64,000 nt of DNA from Buchnera aphidicola (Melanaphis sacchari) (lineage in GTDB: Bacteria > Pseudomonadota > Gammaproteobacteria > Enterobacterales > Enterobacteriaceae), in NCBI RefSeq assembly GCF_003096055.1, contig NZ_CP029161.1, positions 372,001-436,000 of the forward strand, written 5' to 3'. The stretch's first letter is position 1; every line of letters begins with the position of its first letter. Position numbers and translations under genes: made by a program. Of the stretch, positions 28,885-40,711 are shown piece after piece. A model generated the notes under the pieces. It did not search any database. It saw nothing but the letters and a program-made list of their open reading frames with translations, and was not told where the DNA came from.

Positions 28885-31542
28885 CTAAGCTAAACGTGGG
28901 TTAATTTTATCTACATTAATATTAAATTTGATAATTGCTTCTTCTACAACTTTTTTGCTAATACTATCTGATTTAGATAATAAATTTAAAGCTGCTATAA
29001 CAATATAATGAGCATTAACTTCAAAATGTTCACGTAATTTATCACGACTATCCGAACGACCAAATCCATCAGTACCTAATACGTAATATTCTTTTGACGG
29101 AACATAACATCGGATTTGTTCAGCAAATAATTTCATATAATCGGTAGCAGCAACAGTAGGAAAGGAATTCATTATTTTTTTAACATAAGCCACTTTTTTT
29201 TTGCCATAAGGATGTAACATATTCCAACGATCACAATCCTGACCATCTCGTGCTAATTCTGTGAAAGAAGTAGCACTGTATATATCTACAGCAATGCAGT
29301 ATTCGTCATACAAAATAGAGGCGGCTTTGCAAACACAACGTAAAATAGCTCCTGAACCTATCAATTGAACTTGTAATTTAGTATTTTTTCTATATAAAGT
29401 TTTTAATTTGTACATTCCCTTACAAATTCCTTCTTCAGAGCCTTCAGGCATGGCAGGCATATGATAATTTTCATTAATTGTAGTAATATAATAATAAATG
29501 TTCTCCTGAGATGATCCATACATACGTTTCAAACCATCATGTATAATAACTGCTATTTCATACGCAAAAGCAGGATCATAAGAAATACAATTAGGTATAG
29601 TAAGTGATTGTATATGACTATGACCGTCTTCATGTTGTAAACCTTCTCCGTTTAACGTTGTTCTTCCTGATGTACCTCCAATTAAAAAACCTCTTGCTTG
29701 TTGATCTCCGGCTGCCCAAAAAAGGTCGCCTATTCTTTGAAAACCAAATATTGAATAATAAATATAAAACGGAATCATGGGAAAATCATTAGTACTATAA
29801 GAAGTAGCGGCTGCTAACCAAGATGACGCAGCCCCCAACTCATTTATTCCTTCTTGTAATATTTGCCCTCTTTTTTCTTCTTTATAATAGGCTAACTGCT
29901 CTCTATCTTGAGGAATGTACTTTTGTCCACTTGAACTGTAAATTCCAATCATTCTGAATAACCCTTCCATTCCAAAGGTACGAGCTTCATCAGCAATAAT
30001 TGGGACAATTAAATTTTTAAGAGAATTATTTTTTAAAATTAAATGCAAAACACGTACGAATGCTATAGTCGTAGACATTTTTTTGTTCTGCTCAACTAAA
30101 AGAGGTTTAAAATCAATTAAATTTGGAATTTTTATAGTAGTTGTAAACTTAGATAACCGAAAGGGAATATAACCACCCAATTTTTTTCTTTGTTGATGTA
30201 TATAAAAATATTCTTTAGAATTTTTTTCAAAAATAATATATGGTAATTTTTTAATATTTTCATCAGATATGGGAATATTAAAACGATCTCTAATGTAAGT
30301 TATACCATCAATATTAATTTTTTTTATTTGATGTGCAATATTTTTTCCTTCTGCAATAGAACCCATACCGTATCCTTTAATAGTATGAGCTAAAATTACC
30401 GTTGGCCGTTCTTTTGTCTCTTTAGCTTTTTTAATTGCATTAAATAATTTTTTAGGATCATGACCACCTCGATTTAGATTCCATATTTCCTCATCTGTCA
30501 TGTCTTTTACTAAATCACATGTTTCTTGATATTTTCCAAAAAAATATTTTCGAACATAAGCTCCATTTTTTGATTTAAATCTTTGATAATCACCATCTAT
30601 TGTTTCATTCATTAATTGAATTAATTTTCCAGTTTTATCTTTTTTTAGTAATGCATCCCATTTACTACCCCATATTACTTTAATTACTTTCCATCCGGCA
30701 CCGTAAAAAAAACTCTCTAACTCATTTACAATTTTTCCATTACCTACTACAGGACCATCTAATCTTTGCAAATTACAGTTAATAATAAAAATTAAATTAT
30801 CTAATTTTTCACGAACAGCTATAGAAATAGCTCCTTTAGATTCAGGTTCATCCATCTCTCCATCACCTAAAAAAGCATAAACAGTTTGCTTAGAAGTATC
30901 TTTTAACTCTCTATTTTTTAAATATTTTAAAAATTTTGCTTGATAAATAGCACAAAGAGGACCTAATCCCATTGAAACAGTTGGAAATTGCCAAAAATTT
31001 GGCATTAATTTAGGATGAGGATAAGAAGATAATCCTTTTCCATGTACTTCTTGTCTAAAATTATCGATTTGTTCTTCAGAAAATCGACCCTCTAAAAATG
31101 ATCTAGCATAAATTCCTGGAGAAATATGACCTTGAAAATAAACTAAATCACCTCCATCGTCTTTATTTTGAGCTCGAAAAAAATGATTAAAACAAACCTC
31201 ATATATAGTTGCTGACGACTGAAATGATGATAAATGACCTCCTAGCTCTAAATTTTTTTTTGAAGCACGTAAAACCATCATCATAGCATTCCAACGAATA
31301 GCTGCGCGAATTTTTCTTTCCAACGCTAAATCGCCAGGATATTTAACTTCATCTTTATAATGAATAGTATTAATATAGTCACTGATAAAAAAATTTGATC
31401 TCTTTATTTTAGATTTTTTTAAAATCTTTTTAATTAAAAACTGAGCCCTTTCCAAACCATCTTCCCGAATAACAGATTCAATTGATTCCACCCAATCATT
31501 AGTTTCAATTGGATCCACGTCATCATATGAATTTTCTGACAT
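28885..31542 (-). CDS. aceE: pyruvate dehydrogenase E1
   Basis: ThDP-dependent decarboxylating subunit. The 885 residues (E. coli 887) align throughout, including FQGHISPGIYARSFLEGR, the ThDP motif FLGDGEMDEPES, INCNLQRLDGPV, and HEDGHSHIQS near the C-terminal part. First gene of the minus-strand pdh operon; the E. coli repressor gene pdhR that precedes it is absent. Intact and collinear. Confidence 0.97.
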   Translation of the reverse strand: MSENSYDDVDPIETNDWVESIESVIREDGLERAQFLIKKILKKSKIKRSNFFISDYINTIHYKDEVKYPGDLALERKIRAAIRWNAMMMVLRASKKNLELGGHLSSFQSSATIYEVCFNHFFRAQNKDDGGDLVYFQGHISPGIYARSFLEGRFSEEQIDNFRQEVHGKGLSSYPHPKLMPNFWQFPTVSMGLGPLCAIYQAKFLKYLKNRELKDTSKQTVYAFLGDGEMDEPESKGAISIAVREKLDNLIFIINCNLQRLDGPVVGNGKIVNELESFFYGAGWKVIKVIWGSKWDALLKKDKTGKLIQLMNETIDGDYQRFKSKNGAYVRKYFFGKYQETCDLVKDMTDEEIWNLNRGGHDPKKLFNAIKKAKETKERPTVILAHTIKGYGMGSIAEGKNIAHQIKKINIDGITYIRDRFNIPISDENIKKLPYIIFEKNSKEYFYIHQQRKKLGGYIPFRLSKFTTTIKIPNLIDFKPLLVEQNKKMSTTIAFVRVLHLILKNNSLKNLIVPIIADEARTFGMEGLFRMIGIYSSSGQKYIPQDREQLAYYKEEKRGQILQEGINELGAASSWLAAATSYSTNDFPMIPFYIYYSIFGFQRIGDLFWAAGDQQARGFLIGGTSGRTTLNGEGLQHEDGHSHIQSLTIPNCISYDPAFAYEIAVIIHDGLKRMYGSSQENIYYYITTINENYHMPAMPEGSEEGICKGMYKLKTLYRKNTKLQVQLIGSGAILRCVCKAASILYDEYCIAVDIYSATSFTELARDGQDCDRWNMLHPYGKKKVAYVKKIMNSFPTVAATDYMKLFAEQIRCYVPSKEYYVLGTDGFGRSDSRDKLREHFEVNAHYIVIAALNLLSKSDSISKKVVEEAIIKFNINVDKINPRLA

Positions 31543-31680
31543 GGTATAAATTCCTTATATATTGTCTATAATAAAATTAGTATTTTATCAAAATATATTA
31601 ATAGTTATTAACTAATAAACTTATTTTAATAATTTAAATAAATTTTTTTATTGCATTTAATAGAATATTAAATTCTAAAA

Positions 31681-31726
31681 AAAATCAATAAAATTAACTA
31701 TAAAAATAATTAATTTTATTGATTTT
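31681..31726 (-). terminator. terminator of guaC upstream of aceE
   Basis: AAAATCAATAAAATTAA (31681-31697) and its exact reverse complement (31710-31726) form a perfect 17-bp AT-rich stem with a 12-nt loop. On the minus strand it follows the guaC stop by about 30 bp, with a TTTTAGAATTT tail. It separates guaC from the aceEF-lpdA operon; the aceE promoter should lie in 31543-31680. Confidence 0.75.
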
Positions 31727-31757
31727 GTTTTCTAAATTTTTAAAAACGTAATAAATT

Positions 31758-32822
31758 TTAATCTAGTATATTGGAAGCATTAAAATGATTAAAAACACAA
31801 TTTTCTTGTTCGCTTACTCTTATAAAAGTAGTTCTTTTGGTTAATTCTTTTAATTTTTGAGCTCCTACATAAGTACAAGCAGATCGAAGACCTCCTAAAA
31901 TATCACGTATTGTTTTATCTATTTCTCCTCGAAAAGGAACTTTTACTACTTTTCCTTCTGATGCGCGATATCCAAAAATTTTTCCTGTATAACGTTGCAT
32001 TGCAGGAATAGAACTCATGCCATAAAATAACATAAACTTATTTTCTTTCTCTTCTATTACTTTTCCTGAACATTCAGAGTGTCCAGAAAGCATGCCTCCT
32101 AACATTACAAAATCTGAGCCGCCACCAAAAGCTTTAGCAATATCACCAGAAACAGCACATCCACCATCACTAATAATTTGACCATTTAACCCATGAGCAG
32201 CATCTGCACATTCTATAATAGCCGAAAGTTGAGGATATCCAACCCCTGTTTTTAAACGCGTTGTGCAAACAGAACCAGGACCTATACCTACCTTAACTAT
32301 ATCAGCGCCAGATAGTATCAATTCTTCTACCATTTCTCCGGTTACAACATTGCCAGCGCAAATAATTTTATCTGAAAAACAATCTCTTACTTTCTTTAAA
32401 AAAGATAAAAAAAATTCAGAATAACCATTTGCAACATCAATACAAAGATATTTTATTTTAGAAGATAATAAAAAAATTTTTTTAATTTTTTCAAAATCTA
32501 AATTAGAAGTTCCAATTGATATAATTACATGTTCTAATATATTATCAGGAGATGAATTAATAAATATTTCCCATTCTTTAATCGAATAATATTTATGTAT
32601 CGCAGTTAAAATATTAAACCTTGATAAAGATGTTGCCATTTGAAATGTTCCAATAGTATCCATATTCGAAGCAATAATAGGAATTCCAGACCACTTTAAA
32701 GGTGAATACTTAAAAGAAAAATAACGAATAAGATTAACTTCAGAACGACTTTTTAAAGTAGATCTTTTAGGTCTTATTAAAACATCTTTAAAACCTAGTT
32801 TAATATCTTCTTCAATACGCAT
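31758..32822 (-). CDS. guaC: GMP reductase
   Basis: NADPH-dependent deamination of GMP to IMP in purine interconversion. The 354 residues (E. coli 347) have catalytic C186 in [15 protein letters not shown], the phosphate-binding [17 protein letters not shown] and the reductase-specific C-terminus. Divergent from coaE, with 111 bp between. Confidence 0.96.
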   Translation of the reverse strand: MRIEEDIKLGFKDVLIRPKRSTLKSRSEVNLIRYFSFKYSPLKWSGIPIIASNMDTIGTFQMATSLSRFNILTAIHKYYSIKEWEIFINSSPDNILEHVIISIGTSNLDFEKIKKIFLLSSKIKYLCIDVANGYSEFFLSFLKKVRDCFSDKIICAGNVVTGEMVEELILSGADIVKVGIGPGSVCTTRLKTGVGYPQLSAIIECADAAHGLNGQIISDGGCAVSGDIAKAFGGGSDFVMLGGMLSGHSECSGKVIEEKENKFMLFYGMSSIPAMQRYTGKIFGYRASEGKVVKVPFRGEIDKTIRDILGGLRSACTYVGAQKLKELTKRTTFIRVSEQENCVFNHFNASNILD

Positions 32823-32933
32823 AAATTTAAATTCCTATATTAAAAAATATTAAAATAAAAAAATTTTATAACATTAAATACATCAATTTAAAAAATTATA
32901 TTTTGAAATTTTTCAAACCTAATTAAGAATACT

Positions 32934-33581
32934 ATGACTTATATTGTAGCACTTACTGGAGGCATTGGTAGCGGTAAAACTATTATTTCTAATAGCTTTA
33001 AAAAACAAGGCATTCACATTGTTGATACTGATGTCATTGCAAAAAAAATAGTAGAAAAAAATATGGAAATATTAAATAATATTAAAAAAAAATTTGGAAA
33101 AAAAATACTCAATCTAGACAATTCAATTAATAGAATTTTACTTCGAAATCATGTCTTTTCTAATAAAAATAATAAATTATGGCTGGAGAATATACTTCAT
33201 CCCAAAATTTATGAAGAAAGTAAAAAACAAATTAAATCTACTAAATCATGTTGGTGCTTATGGGTCGTTCCTTTATTATTAGAAAAAAAATTAGAAAAAA
33301 AAGTAAATCGAATTCTTTTAATTGATACACCAGTAAAAACGCAAATAAAACGTATAATCAAACGAGATAAAATAAATATTCGAGAAGCTAAAAAAATTAT
33401 TTCTTATCAATTCACGCGCACACAAAGAATTTCTATTTCTGATGATATTATCTTTAATAAAAATAAAAAAATATCAACATTAAATTTATATACATACTAT
33501 TTAAACAAATTTTACACTTATTTATCTAAAAAAAAATATTTAATACAAATAAAAAAAAATAATTTAACTAAATTTTACTAA
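32934..33581 (+). CDS. coaE: dephospho-CoA kinase
   Basis: Last step of coenzyme A synthesis, phosphorylating the 3'-OH of dephospho-CoA. The 215 residues (E. coli 206) start MTYIVALTGGIGSGKT with the P-loop at about 9-16, then DTDVIAKKIV and the lid region RDKINIREAKKII. It complements panB/panC further along. The C-terminus is lysine-rich and extended. Convergent with mutT, only 14 bp apart, with a weak AT stem (TTTTACTA/TAGTAAAA) across the junction. Confidence 0.95.
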   Translation: MTYIVALTGGIGSGKTIISNSFKKQGIHIVDTDVIAKKIVEKNMEILNNIKKKFGKKILNLDNSINRILLRNHVFSNKNNKLWLENILHPKIYEESKKQIKSTKSCWCLWVVPLLLEKKLEKKVNRILLIDTPVKTQIKRIIKRDKINIREAKKIISYQFTRTQRISISDDIIFNKNKKISTLNLYTYYLNKFYTYLSKKKYLIQIKKNNLTKFY

Positions 33582-33595
33582 AAATTTTTTTTAAT

Positions 33596-34012
33596 TTATA
33601 GTAAAAAATTTTTATTTTTTTTAAATGAATGAAATTTTTCTATTAACAATTTTATAATTTTATAATTTGATTTAGGAAAGTTAAAATATTTTAAACTTTT
33701 ATAAAAAATCCATTGATATAAATATCCTTCTCTACTATATATCTTTCCTTTCCATTTTTTTATTAAAAAAAAATATAACTTTATATTTTTATTAAAAATT
33801 TTTTCATATTTTAAAAAACTGAAATTTAAAATTGTTATTCCTATTTCTTCGCATAACTCTCTTTTTAAAGCATGAATTAAAGTTTCACTCGTTTTTACCT
33901 TACCTCCTGGAAATTCCCATAAATCTACACTGTATTTATTTTTTTTACTTTTACTTATATAAATTCTATTTTTCTTTATAATAATTCCGATCACAGCTTT
34001 TATATAGTGCAT
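33596..34012 (-). CDS. mutT: 8-oxo-dGTP diphosphatase (Nudix)
   Basis: Sanitises oxidised guanine nucleotides to avoid A:T-to-C:G mutation. The 138 residues (E. coli 129) contain a full Nudix box, GGKVKTSETLIHALKRELCE followed by EIGI, fitting Gx5Ex7REUxEExGU. The C-terminus is lysine/phenylalanine-rich and poorly conserved. It follows secA on the same strand after 50 bp, as in E. coli. Confidence 0.9.
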   Translation of the reverse strand: MHYIKAVIGIIIKKNRIYISKSKKNKYSVDLWEFPGGKVKTSETLIHALKRELCEEIGITILNFSFLKYEKIFNKNIKLYFFLIKKWKGKIYSREGYLYQWIFYKSLKYFNFPKSNYKIIKLLIEKFHSFKKNKNFLL

Positions 34013-34062
34013 TAAGTATTTTATCCAAATTAAAATTTATACCATAACACTAAAAAAAGATG

Positions 34063-36681
34063 TTATATAGTTCCATGACAATACTTATATTTTTTTCCAG
34101 AACCGCAATTGCACAATGTATTTCGTCCTATTTTATTTCCATTTTCTATTATTAAAGATCTATTATTTAAATCAATATATTTTTTTAAATTTAAAACATC
34201 TAATTTACTAAGAAATAATACTACTTCATATTTTAATGATTCTAGCATTTCAGAAAACAGATTAAAAGATTCACGCTTATATTCTTGTTTAGGATCTTTT
34301 TGTGCATAGCCGCGCAAATGAATACCTTGCCTTAAATAATCCATAGCACACAAATGTTCCTTCCAAAGTAAATCTAAATTTTTTAACATAACAGACTTTT
34401 CTATGATTCTCAGATTCTCGCATCCTATTAAATTCTCTTTTTGAAAATAATTTTTTTGAGCAATACTAACAACTTTTTGTATAATATATTCATCAGTTAA
34501 ATTAGGATCTACATCTAACCAATCTTTAATAAAAATACTTAAATTAAATTCAATATTTAATTTTTTTTCTAAATCTATAATATTCCATCTATTACGTGAA
34601 ATTTCCTTAGATACATAAATTTGAACTATTTTAGTAAATACATCTTTAAAAAAATCACAAATAATTTTTTTAATGTTTTGAGAATCTATTAACTTATTAC
34701 GTTGAGAATAAATTACACGACGTTGCTCATTATATACATCATCATATTCTAATAATTGTTTTCTAATTTCAAAATTTCTGTTCTCTACTTTTTTTTGAGC
34801 ATTTTCTATCGCTTTTGTAACCCAAGGATGTTCAATAGCTTCATTTAAATTTAGCCCCAGCTTTCGCATCATATTAATAGTTTTATCCGACATAAAAATT
34901 CTCATTAAAGAATCTTCCATAGATAAGTAAAAACGCGAAGAACCAGTATCTCCTTGACGACCTGAACGACCCCTTAATTGGTTATCAATACGACGAGATT
35001 CGTGACGCTCAGTACCAATGACATGCAATCCTCCAGATGAAACAACTAAATCATGTTCATTCTTCCATTTAATCTTAATTTTTTGAATGTCATTTAAAGA
35101 CATATTTTCATATATTTTAAAATCTAAATTTCCACCTAATACTATATCTGTCCCTCTACCTGCCATGTTAGTAGCGATTGTAACTGATTTTGATTTTCCA
35201 GCTTGAGCGATAATTTTAGCTTCTTGGGCATGAAACTTGGCATTTAAAACATGATGTTTAATATTTAATTTTTTTAATTTTTGTGAAATTATTTCAGATT
35301 TTTCAATGGATATTGTACCAACTAATACAGGTCGATTATTTTTGACACAATTTTGAATATCTTTTAAAATAGCATTTATTTTTTCTTTTTCTGTCATATA
35401 CACTGCATCAGGAAAATCATTTCTTATCATAGGTTTATTTGTGGGTACAGCAATAGTATCTAAATTATAAATAGAACGAAATTCAAAAGATTCAGTAACA
35501 GCGGTTCCAGTCATTCCTGAAATTTTTTTATATAAACGAAAATAATTTTGAAATGTAATAGATGCTAATGTTTGATTTTCACTTTTTATAGTTACATTTT
35601 CTTTTGCTTCTATCGCCTGATGTAATCCATCTGACCATCTTCGACCTGGAACGGTACGACCTGTATGTTCATCAACAATAATTATATTATCATTTTTAAT
35701 TAAGTAATCTACATCTCGAATAAATAATTTATGAGCACGTAAAGCTGATATGATATGATGCATTAGTACAATATTATTGGAAGAATATAATGATTCTCCT
35801 TTTTTTATAAATTTTTTGCTGATAAATATTTTTTCAATTTTAATTAAACCTCTTTCAGTCAAATATATTTGTCTTGATTTTTGATCTACGTAGTAATCGC
35901 CTTTTCCATTAAAAAAATCTGAATCTTCTTGTTTTTGATACATTAGAGATGGTACTATTTTATTAATTTCTTTATATAAATCTGAACTATCTTCTGAAGG
36001 ACCTGAAATAATTAATGGAGTTCTAGCTTCATCTATCAAAATAGAATCTACTTCATCTATCAAAGCATAATGTAATTTCCTTTGTACTCTTTCTTCGGGA
36101 GAAGAAATCATATTGTCACGTAAATAATCAAATCCATATTCATTATTTGTTCCATAAGTAATATCACATGAATAAGCATATTTTTTTTCAGAAAAAGACA
36201 TGTCAGGCAAATTCAATCCCACCTTCAAACCAAGAAATTCAAATAATAAAGCATTTTTTTTAGCATCTCTTTCTGCTAAATAATCATTCATAGTAACTAT
36301 ATGAACACCTTCTCCCGTTAGCGCATTTAAATAAGATGGAAGGGTAGAAGTCAAAGTTTTTCCTTCACCTGTACGCATCTCCGCAATACAATTTTTATGT
36401 AATACTATTCCTCCAAGAATTTGTACGTCAAAATGACGCATTTTAAAAATACGTTTACTTGCTTCTCTAATAGTGGCAAAAGACTCTGGTAGCAAATTAT
36501 CTAAACTTTCTCCATTTTTTAAACGATGGCGAAACAATTCAGTATTTTTTTTTAATTTTTTATCTGTCCATTTTTCAAAAATACTTTCTAATTCGTTGAC
36601 AGCATAGACTATTCGATTAAATTTTTTTAAAATGCGATCATTACGATTGCCAAATATTTTGGCTAAAAATTTAATAAACAT
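34063..36681 (-). CDS. secA: preprotein translocase ATPase
   Basis: Motor for protein export through SecYEG. The 872 residues (E. coli 901) include Walker A with K108 (MRTGEGKT), the DEVD box ([14 protein letters not shown]), the RGRSGRQGD arginine-finger region and a C-terminal zinc-binding SEC-C motif ([14 protein letters not shown]). The E. coli upstream regulator secM is absent, leaving about 190 bp of AT-rich leader before the mrcB remnant. Confidence 0.97.
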   Translation of the reverse strand: MFIKFLAKIFGNRNDRILKKFNRIVYAVNELESIFEKWTDKKLKKNTELFRHRLKNGESLDNLLPESFATIREASKRIFKMRHFDVQILGGIVLHKNCIAEMRTGEGKTLTSTLPSYLNALTGEGVHIVTMNDYLAERDAKKNALLFEFLGLKVGLNLPDMSFSEKKYAYSCDITYGTNNEYGFDYLRDNMISSPEERVQRKLHYALIDEVDSILIDEARTPLIISGPSEDSSDLYKEINKIVPSLMYQKQEDSDFFNGKGDYYVDQKSRQIYLTERGLIKIEKIFISKKFIKKGESLYSSNNIVLMHHIISALRAHKLFIRDVDYLIKNDNIIIVDEHTGRTVPGRRWSDGLHQAIEAKENVTIKSENQTLASITFQNYFRLYKKISGMTGTAVTESFEFRSIYNLDTIAVPTNKPMIRNDFPDAVYMTEKEKINAILKDIQNCVKNNRPVLVGTISIEKSEIISQKLKKLNIKHHVLNAKFHAQEAKIIAQAGKSKSVTIATNMAGRGTDIVLGGNLDFKIYENMSLNDIQKIKIKWKNEHDLVVSSGGLHVIGTERHESRRIDNQLRGRSGRQGDTGSSRFYLSMEDSLMRIFMSDKTINMMRKLGLNLNEAIEHPWVTKAIENAQKKVENRNFEIRKQLLEYDDVYNEQRRVIYSQRNKLIDSQNIKKIICDFFKDVFTKIVQIYVSKEISRNRWNIIDLEKKLNIEFNLSIFIKDWLDVDPNLTDEYIIQKVVSIAQKNYFQKENLIGCENLRIIEKSVMLKNLDLLWKEHLCAMDYLRQGIHLRGYAQKDPKQEYKRESFNLFSEMLESLKYEVVLFLSKLDVLNLKKYIDLNNRSLIIENGNKIGRNTLCNCGSGKKYKYCHGTI

Positions 36682-36869
36682 ATAATAGTTCTCACGTTAT
36701 AATTTATTCATTTGATCTTTCGTATTCATTTAAAAAAAGTGTGCGTTTTCTAATTACAAATTATTAAAATACTACTTATTCAATCAACATCTTTTAATAA
36801 AATAAAATATTTAATTTAAAAAAATATTTTTTAATTTTTAAAATTTATAAAATACTTTTTTAGTAAAAA

Positions 36870-39066
36870 TTATTTCTCTGGTAACCATATCGGTAAATAT
36901 CTTTCATATTCATTATTTTTTTATAATATAACTGACTATTTTGATTCATATAAAACATTTTAATTTCTTTTGGGCCGATTCAATATTAATGGTTTTGGTA
37001 GCTGATATTCAAGATATTTTCGATATACCTCCATAGCTCCGGAAAAACCATATAATTTTGTAAACAAATTATTATCTCCACCCATCTAAATAATTATTAC
37101 TTTTTATCAATTCCTATAAACTAACTATCTACTAAATTAGTAGTAGTACCTATTTTCCTGTTAGGAAAACATTTTTGAAAAGATAACCCAGGGATTTTTC
37201 TGTTCCATAATTAACTACATTTTGCATACTAAATAAAGTTAAGTAAACTGCTTCGACGGATTCTATTTTTTCAGGTTGAGATAAATTTTGATATAATACT
37301 TTTTCATCAATAGAAATAATAAATCTTATAGAAGATAATGATATTTTATAGCTTTTATTAGCAATAATTTGAAATATTTGAGCTACTTCAATAGGTGTTA
37401 AATTAATAGCTCCTAAAGAAATAGCAGGAAAAAAAAATAACCGTCTTTTTAGTGCTCCCCAGGAAATCCAGTGATTTATTAATTTTTTTAGTCTTAACTG
37501 TATACTTAAATTTACTGTTGGGATATTTACTGAATTAGCTAGAGCATCTAATAACATAATTTTTCCGATAAAATGATAATTATTATTTTTAGGAATCCAA
37601 TTTTGACCATTTTGTAACTTAATTGAAATTGGAAAGTTAGGAATCCAAGTATTTAAATGATATTTTTTAAGATTGGATAAAACTGTTAAATAAGTAATAG
37701 GTTTAAATAAAGAACCAATAGATCGACAAGTTTTTAAAGCACGATTATAACTAAAAAATTTAAGATTAGAACTGCCAATAAGAAAGTTTACTTCTCCAGT
37801 AAATTTATCTGTAACAATCATAGAAATTTCTAAATCTTTTAATTTTTTTTCTTTTTTAATATTGGTACTTCTTTATTAATAGTTTTTTCAACTGAATTTT
37901 TCGAAATGACATCCAAAGTAGTAAATATTCTCATACCAGAAAAATTAATTATTTTATTTTTTAACTTTTTTTTTATTTCAATTCGAACTAATTCTAAAAA
38001 ATCAGGATAATCCGAGATTACATATCCCTTGGGATAAATATTTAATGCCCTTTGAGATAATTTTTCATATATATTTTTTTTAATTAAACCTTGTTTATAT
38101 AAAGACAACAAAACCAAATTTCTTCTATTTAAAGCAACTTCTGGATTACTCCAAGGATTATACAAAGACGCACCTTTTACCATGCCGACTAATAAAGCAT
38201 ACTGATCTAAATTTAATTCATCAATAGGACGACCAAAATAATGTAGACTTGCCAAAGGAAATCCTCGTATTTGTTCATCACCATCTTGGCCTAAATACAC
38301 CTCGTTTAAATATAATTCTAAAATGCGATCTTTTTTATAAAAAAAATCTAATATTAAAGCCATATATATTTCATTAATCTTTCTCCATATTGAACGTGTA
38401 TTTGTCAAGAATAGATTTTTTACTAATTGTTGAGTAAGTGTGCTGCCTCCTTGAACTATTTTTCCAGCCATTAAATTTACTAAACATGCTCTTCCAATAG
38501 CAGAAATATTAATACCATTATGGTTATAAAAAAATCTGTCTTCAATAGAAAGCAATGTTTTAATTAAAATATCAGGATATTGATGCCGAGGAATAAATAA
38601 ACGCTGATTTCGACTGGTATAATTCAATACACTAATTAATTTTGGCTCCAAACGAAAAAAACTAAAATTAAGATTATTTTCAACATTTTGAATTTTCAAC
38701 AAACAATCTTTTTTAAAAAATAACCTTACATGTAACGCTTTTTCACTTAAATCAGGAAAAATAAAAGAACGCCGTATAAACTCTACATTATCATCCTGAA
38801 AGCTATATTCTCCAGGCAACATTACTTTTTTAACTTTTTTATACATGAGATTATTTAATAATTCTATAATTTCCTCTCTAGAAAAAGTACTTCCTGGCTC
38901 TAAATTTATTATACGACTATAAATTGATGTAGAAAAATTTGATATTTTGCTATTAATTAAACTCCTAATTTTTGCATATAAAAAAAAACCGTAAAAAAAA
39001 AATTAAAAATAATAATAGAAAAAAAATGTTAAATATTTTAATTTTTTTATATCCGCACACACTCAT
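36870..39066 (-). pseudogene. mrcB: mrcB (PBP1B) pseudogene with several lesions
   Basis: Remnant of the bifunctional peptidoglycan glycosyltransferase/transpeptidase. The original start is probably ATG at 39066-39064 (MSVCGYKKIK), with AGGAG just upstream. A T10 run (38993-39002 on the plus-strand map) breaks the frame after the membrane helix. Next comes an open stretch with the glycosyltransferase motif SIEDRFFYNHNG (E. coli TEDRHFYEHDG). A further break lies in A8 at 37843-37850. The transpeptidase part keeps SIGSLFKP and ANSVN, but KTG is destroyed by a one-base deletion near 37148 (LTGK then TAG). Further on, two Trp codons have become TAG, and the recognisable LFTKLYGFSGAM fragment (36960-37085) is again shifted before the final LPIW segment. 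A slippage-only rescue is not possible. Confidence 0.92.
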
Positions 39067-39184
39067 TATTCTCCTGAAATTGAATTTATCTAAAAAAGTA
39101 AATTTTTTACTTTTAAAAAATATTTGTTTTTTAAAAAAATTTAAATATTAATTCAGAATTAACGAATAAAAAAAATTATATTTT

Positions 39185-39973
39185 TTAAAAAATAAAATTA
39201 CTTTTTAACATAGGTAAATTAAAAGATTCAGGATATTTAATATACCATAAATATAAACCATGAGCTGAAGCAGTTGGTCCTGCATAAAATCTATTTTTTT
39301 TTTCTAATATCTTTTTAATACAATTATTTTCTTTTAAAAAACTAACTTGAATTAGAGAGCCGACAATATTTCTTACCATATGATATAAAAAAGAATTAGC
39401 AGTAATGTCTATAATGACCCAATTATCTAATCCAAAAATATTTATTTTTTTTATATTTCTCCAACTAGAATACGACTGGCAACCTGATGCTCGAAATGAT
39501 GAAAAATCATGCTCTCCTAATAACGATTGAGCTTCTTTATACATTTTTTTAATATTTAGTTTTCTATAAACATGATGTGATCTTTCAAATGCAATAGAAG
39601 TCCGGCAATTATGATTATAAATTAAATAACGATAAGAGCGATGAATAGCACTATAGCGAGCACTAAAATTTAGCGGAACTTCCCTAATCCATTGAACAGA
39701 TATGTTTTTTGGTAAATAACCATTGACTCCAACAGTCCAGGAATAATCATTTCTTAATGCAGTTGTCGTAAAATCAATTACTTGTCCTACGCTGTGTACA
39801 CCAGCATCTGTTCTTCCAGAACATATAACTTTAATATTATGATTCGCAACTTTAGATAAAGCATTTTCTATTTCTTCTTGAATAGTCAAAATATTTTTTT
39901 GACGTTGCCATCCATGATAATTGCTTCCATTATACTGAATCCCTAACGCAAATTTTTTCTTCTTTTTTTCCAT
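39185..39973 (-). CDS. truA: tRNA pseudouridine(38-40) synthase
   Basis: Isomerises uridines 38-40 in the anticodon arm of many tRNAs. The 262 residues (E. coli 270) have the catalytic Asp56 in [11 protein letters not shown], the family hallmark, plus [17 protein letters not shown] at the N-terminus and [11 protein letters not shown]. Located upstream of mrcB on the same strand with 118 bp of AT-rich spacer. Confidence 0.95.
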   Translation of the reverse strand: MEKKKKKFALGIQYNGSNYHGWQRQKNILTIQEEIENALSKVANHNIKVICSGRTDAGVHSVGQVIDFTTTALRNDYSWTVGVNGYLPKNISVQWIREVPLNFSARYSAIHRSYRYLIYNHNCRTSIAFERSHHVYRKLNIKKMYKEAQSLLGEHDFSSFRASGCQSYSSWRNIKKINIFGLDNWVIIDITANSFLYHMVRNIVGSLIQVSFLKENNCIKKILEKKNRFYAGPTASAHGLYLWYIKYPESFNLPMLKSNFIF

Positions 39974-40173
39974 TATCTAAACACTCAATTATGTATTAAA
40001 ATAAAAATTCTTTAATAAATTTAATAGTATAAAATATATTTAATTTAAGTTTATGTTAATATTATCAAAATAAAAAATAATTGTTTAAAATGTTAAACAT
40101 AATAAAAATTTAAAAAATGTACTACTTAATAAACTATTTTAATTTACAATAAATGTATTTTCTGGGAAAAACT

Positions 40174-40626
40174 ATGGAAAAAGAAAAAAATAAAAAAACA
40201 TCATCTTTAAACGTTCTTTCAATTGCCGGTTTAAAACCATACCAAAAGAAGATAGATGAATTATACATGAATGAAAAACAAAGATTGCATTTTAAAAAAA
40301 TTCTTGAAACATGGCAAAATCAATTAAGAAATGAAATCAATCATACCTTTCTTTTACAAGAAAAATCTACTAATTTTCCCGATCCCATCGATCGTGCAGC
40401 GCAAGAAGAAGAATTTAGCTTAGAATTAAGAAATCAAGATCGCAATCGTAAATTAATTAAAAAAATTGAATTAACTCTAAAAAAAATAAAAAACAAAGAT
40501 TTTGGTTATTGTGATTCTTGCGGTATTGAAATCGGAATTCGTCGTTTAGAAGCTAGACCAACTGCTAGTCTTTGTATTGATTGTAAAACATTAGCAGAAA
40601 TTCGAGAAAAACAAATGGCTGGTTAG
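40174..40626 (+). CDS. dksA: RNA polymerase-binding transcription factor DksA
   Basis: Binds the secondary channel of RNA polymerase and, with ppGpp in E. coli, controls rRNA and amino-acid promoters. Starting at ATG 40174 gives 150 residues (E. coli 151); an upstream ATG 40153 would add seven. The coiled-coil tip [20 protein letters not shown] with both aspartates, and the zinc finger (CDSCG...CIDC), are intact. One of the few global regulators left in the genome. Confidence 0.96.
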   Translation: MEKEKNKKTSSLNVLSIAGLKPYQKKIDELYMNEKQRLHFKKILETWQNQLRNEINHTFLLQEKSTNFPDPIDRAAQEEEFSLELRNQDRNRKLIKKIELTLKKIKNKDFGYCDSCGIEIGIRRLEARPTASLCIDCKTLAEIREKQMAG

Positions 40627-40638
40627 TTATACAGATCA

Positions 40639-40676
40639 GGATATTCGATTGATATATTGCACTATCTCGAGTATCC
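40639..40676 (+). terminator. possible terminator of dksA
   Basis: GGATATTCGA (40639-40648) pairs with TCGAGTATCC (40667-40676) over 10 bp including one T-G pair, with an 18-nt loop and a short TTTA tail, immediately after the dksA stop and before panB. Confidence 0.45.
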
Positions 40677-40711
40677 TTTACATAATAAAATTTATAATAA
40701 AAATTAAAAAA

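Noticed and set aside
31543..31680. pdhR remnant before aceE
   Set aside because: No fragment resembling a GntR-type regulator; too short.
36682..36869. Search for secM before secA
   Set aside because: No signal peptide or arrest motif in any frame; the region is AT-rich leader.
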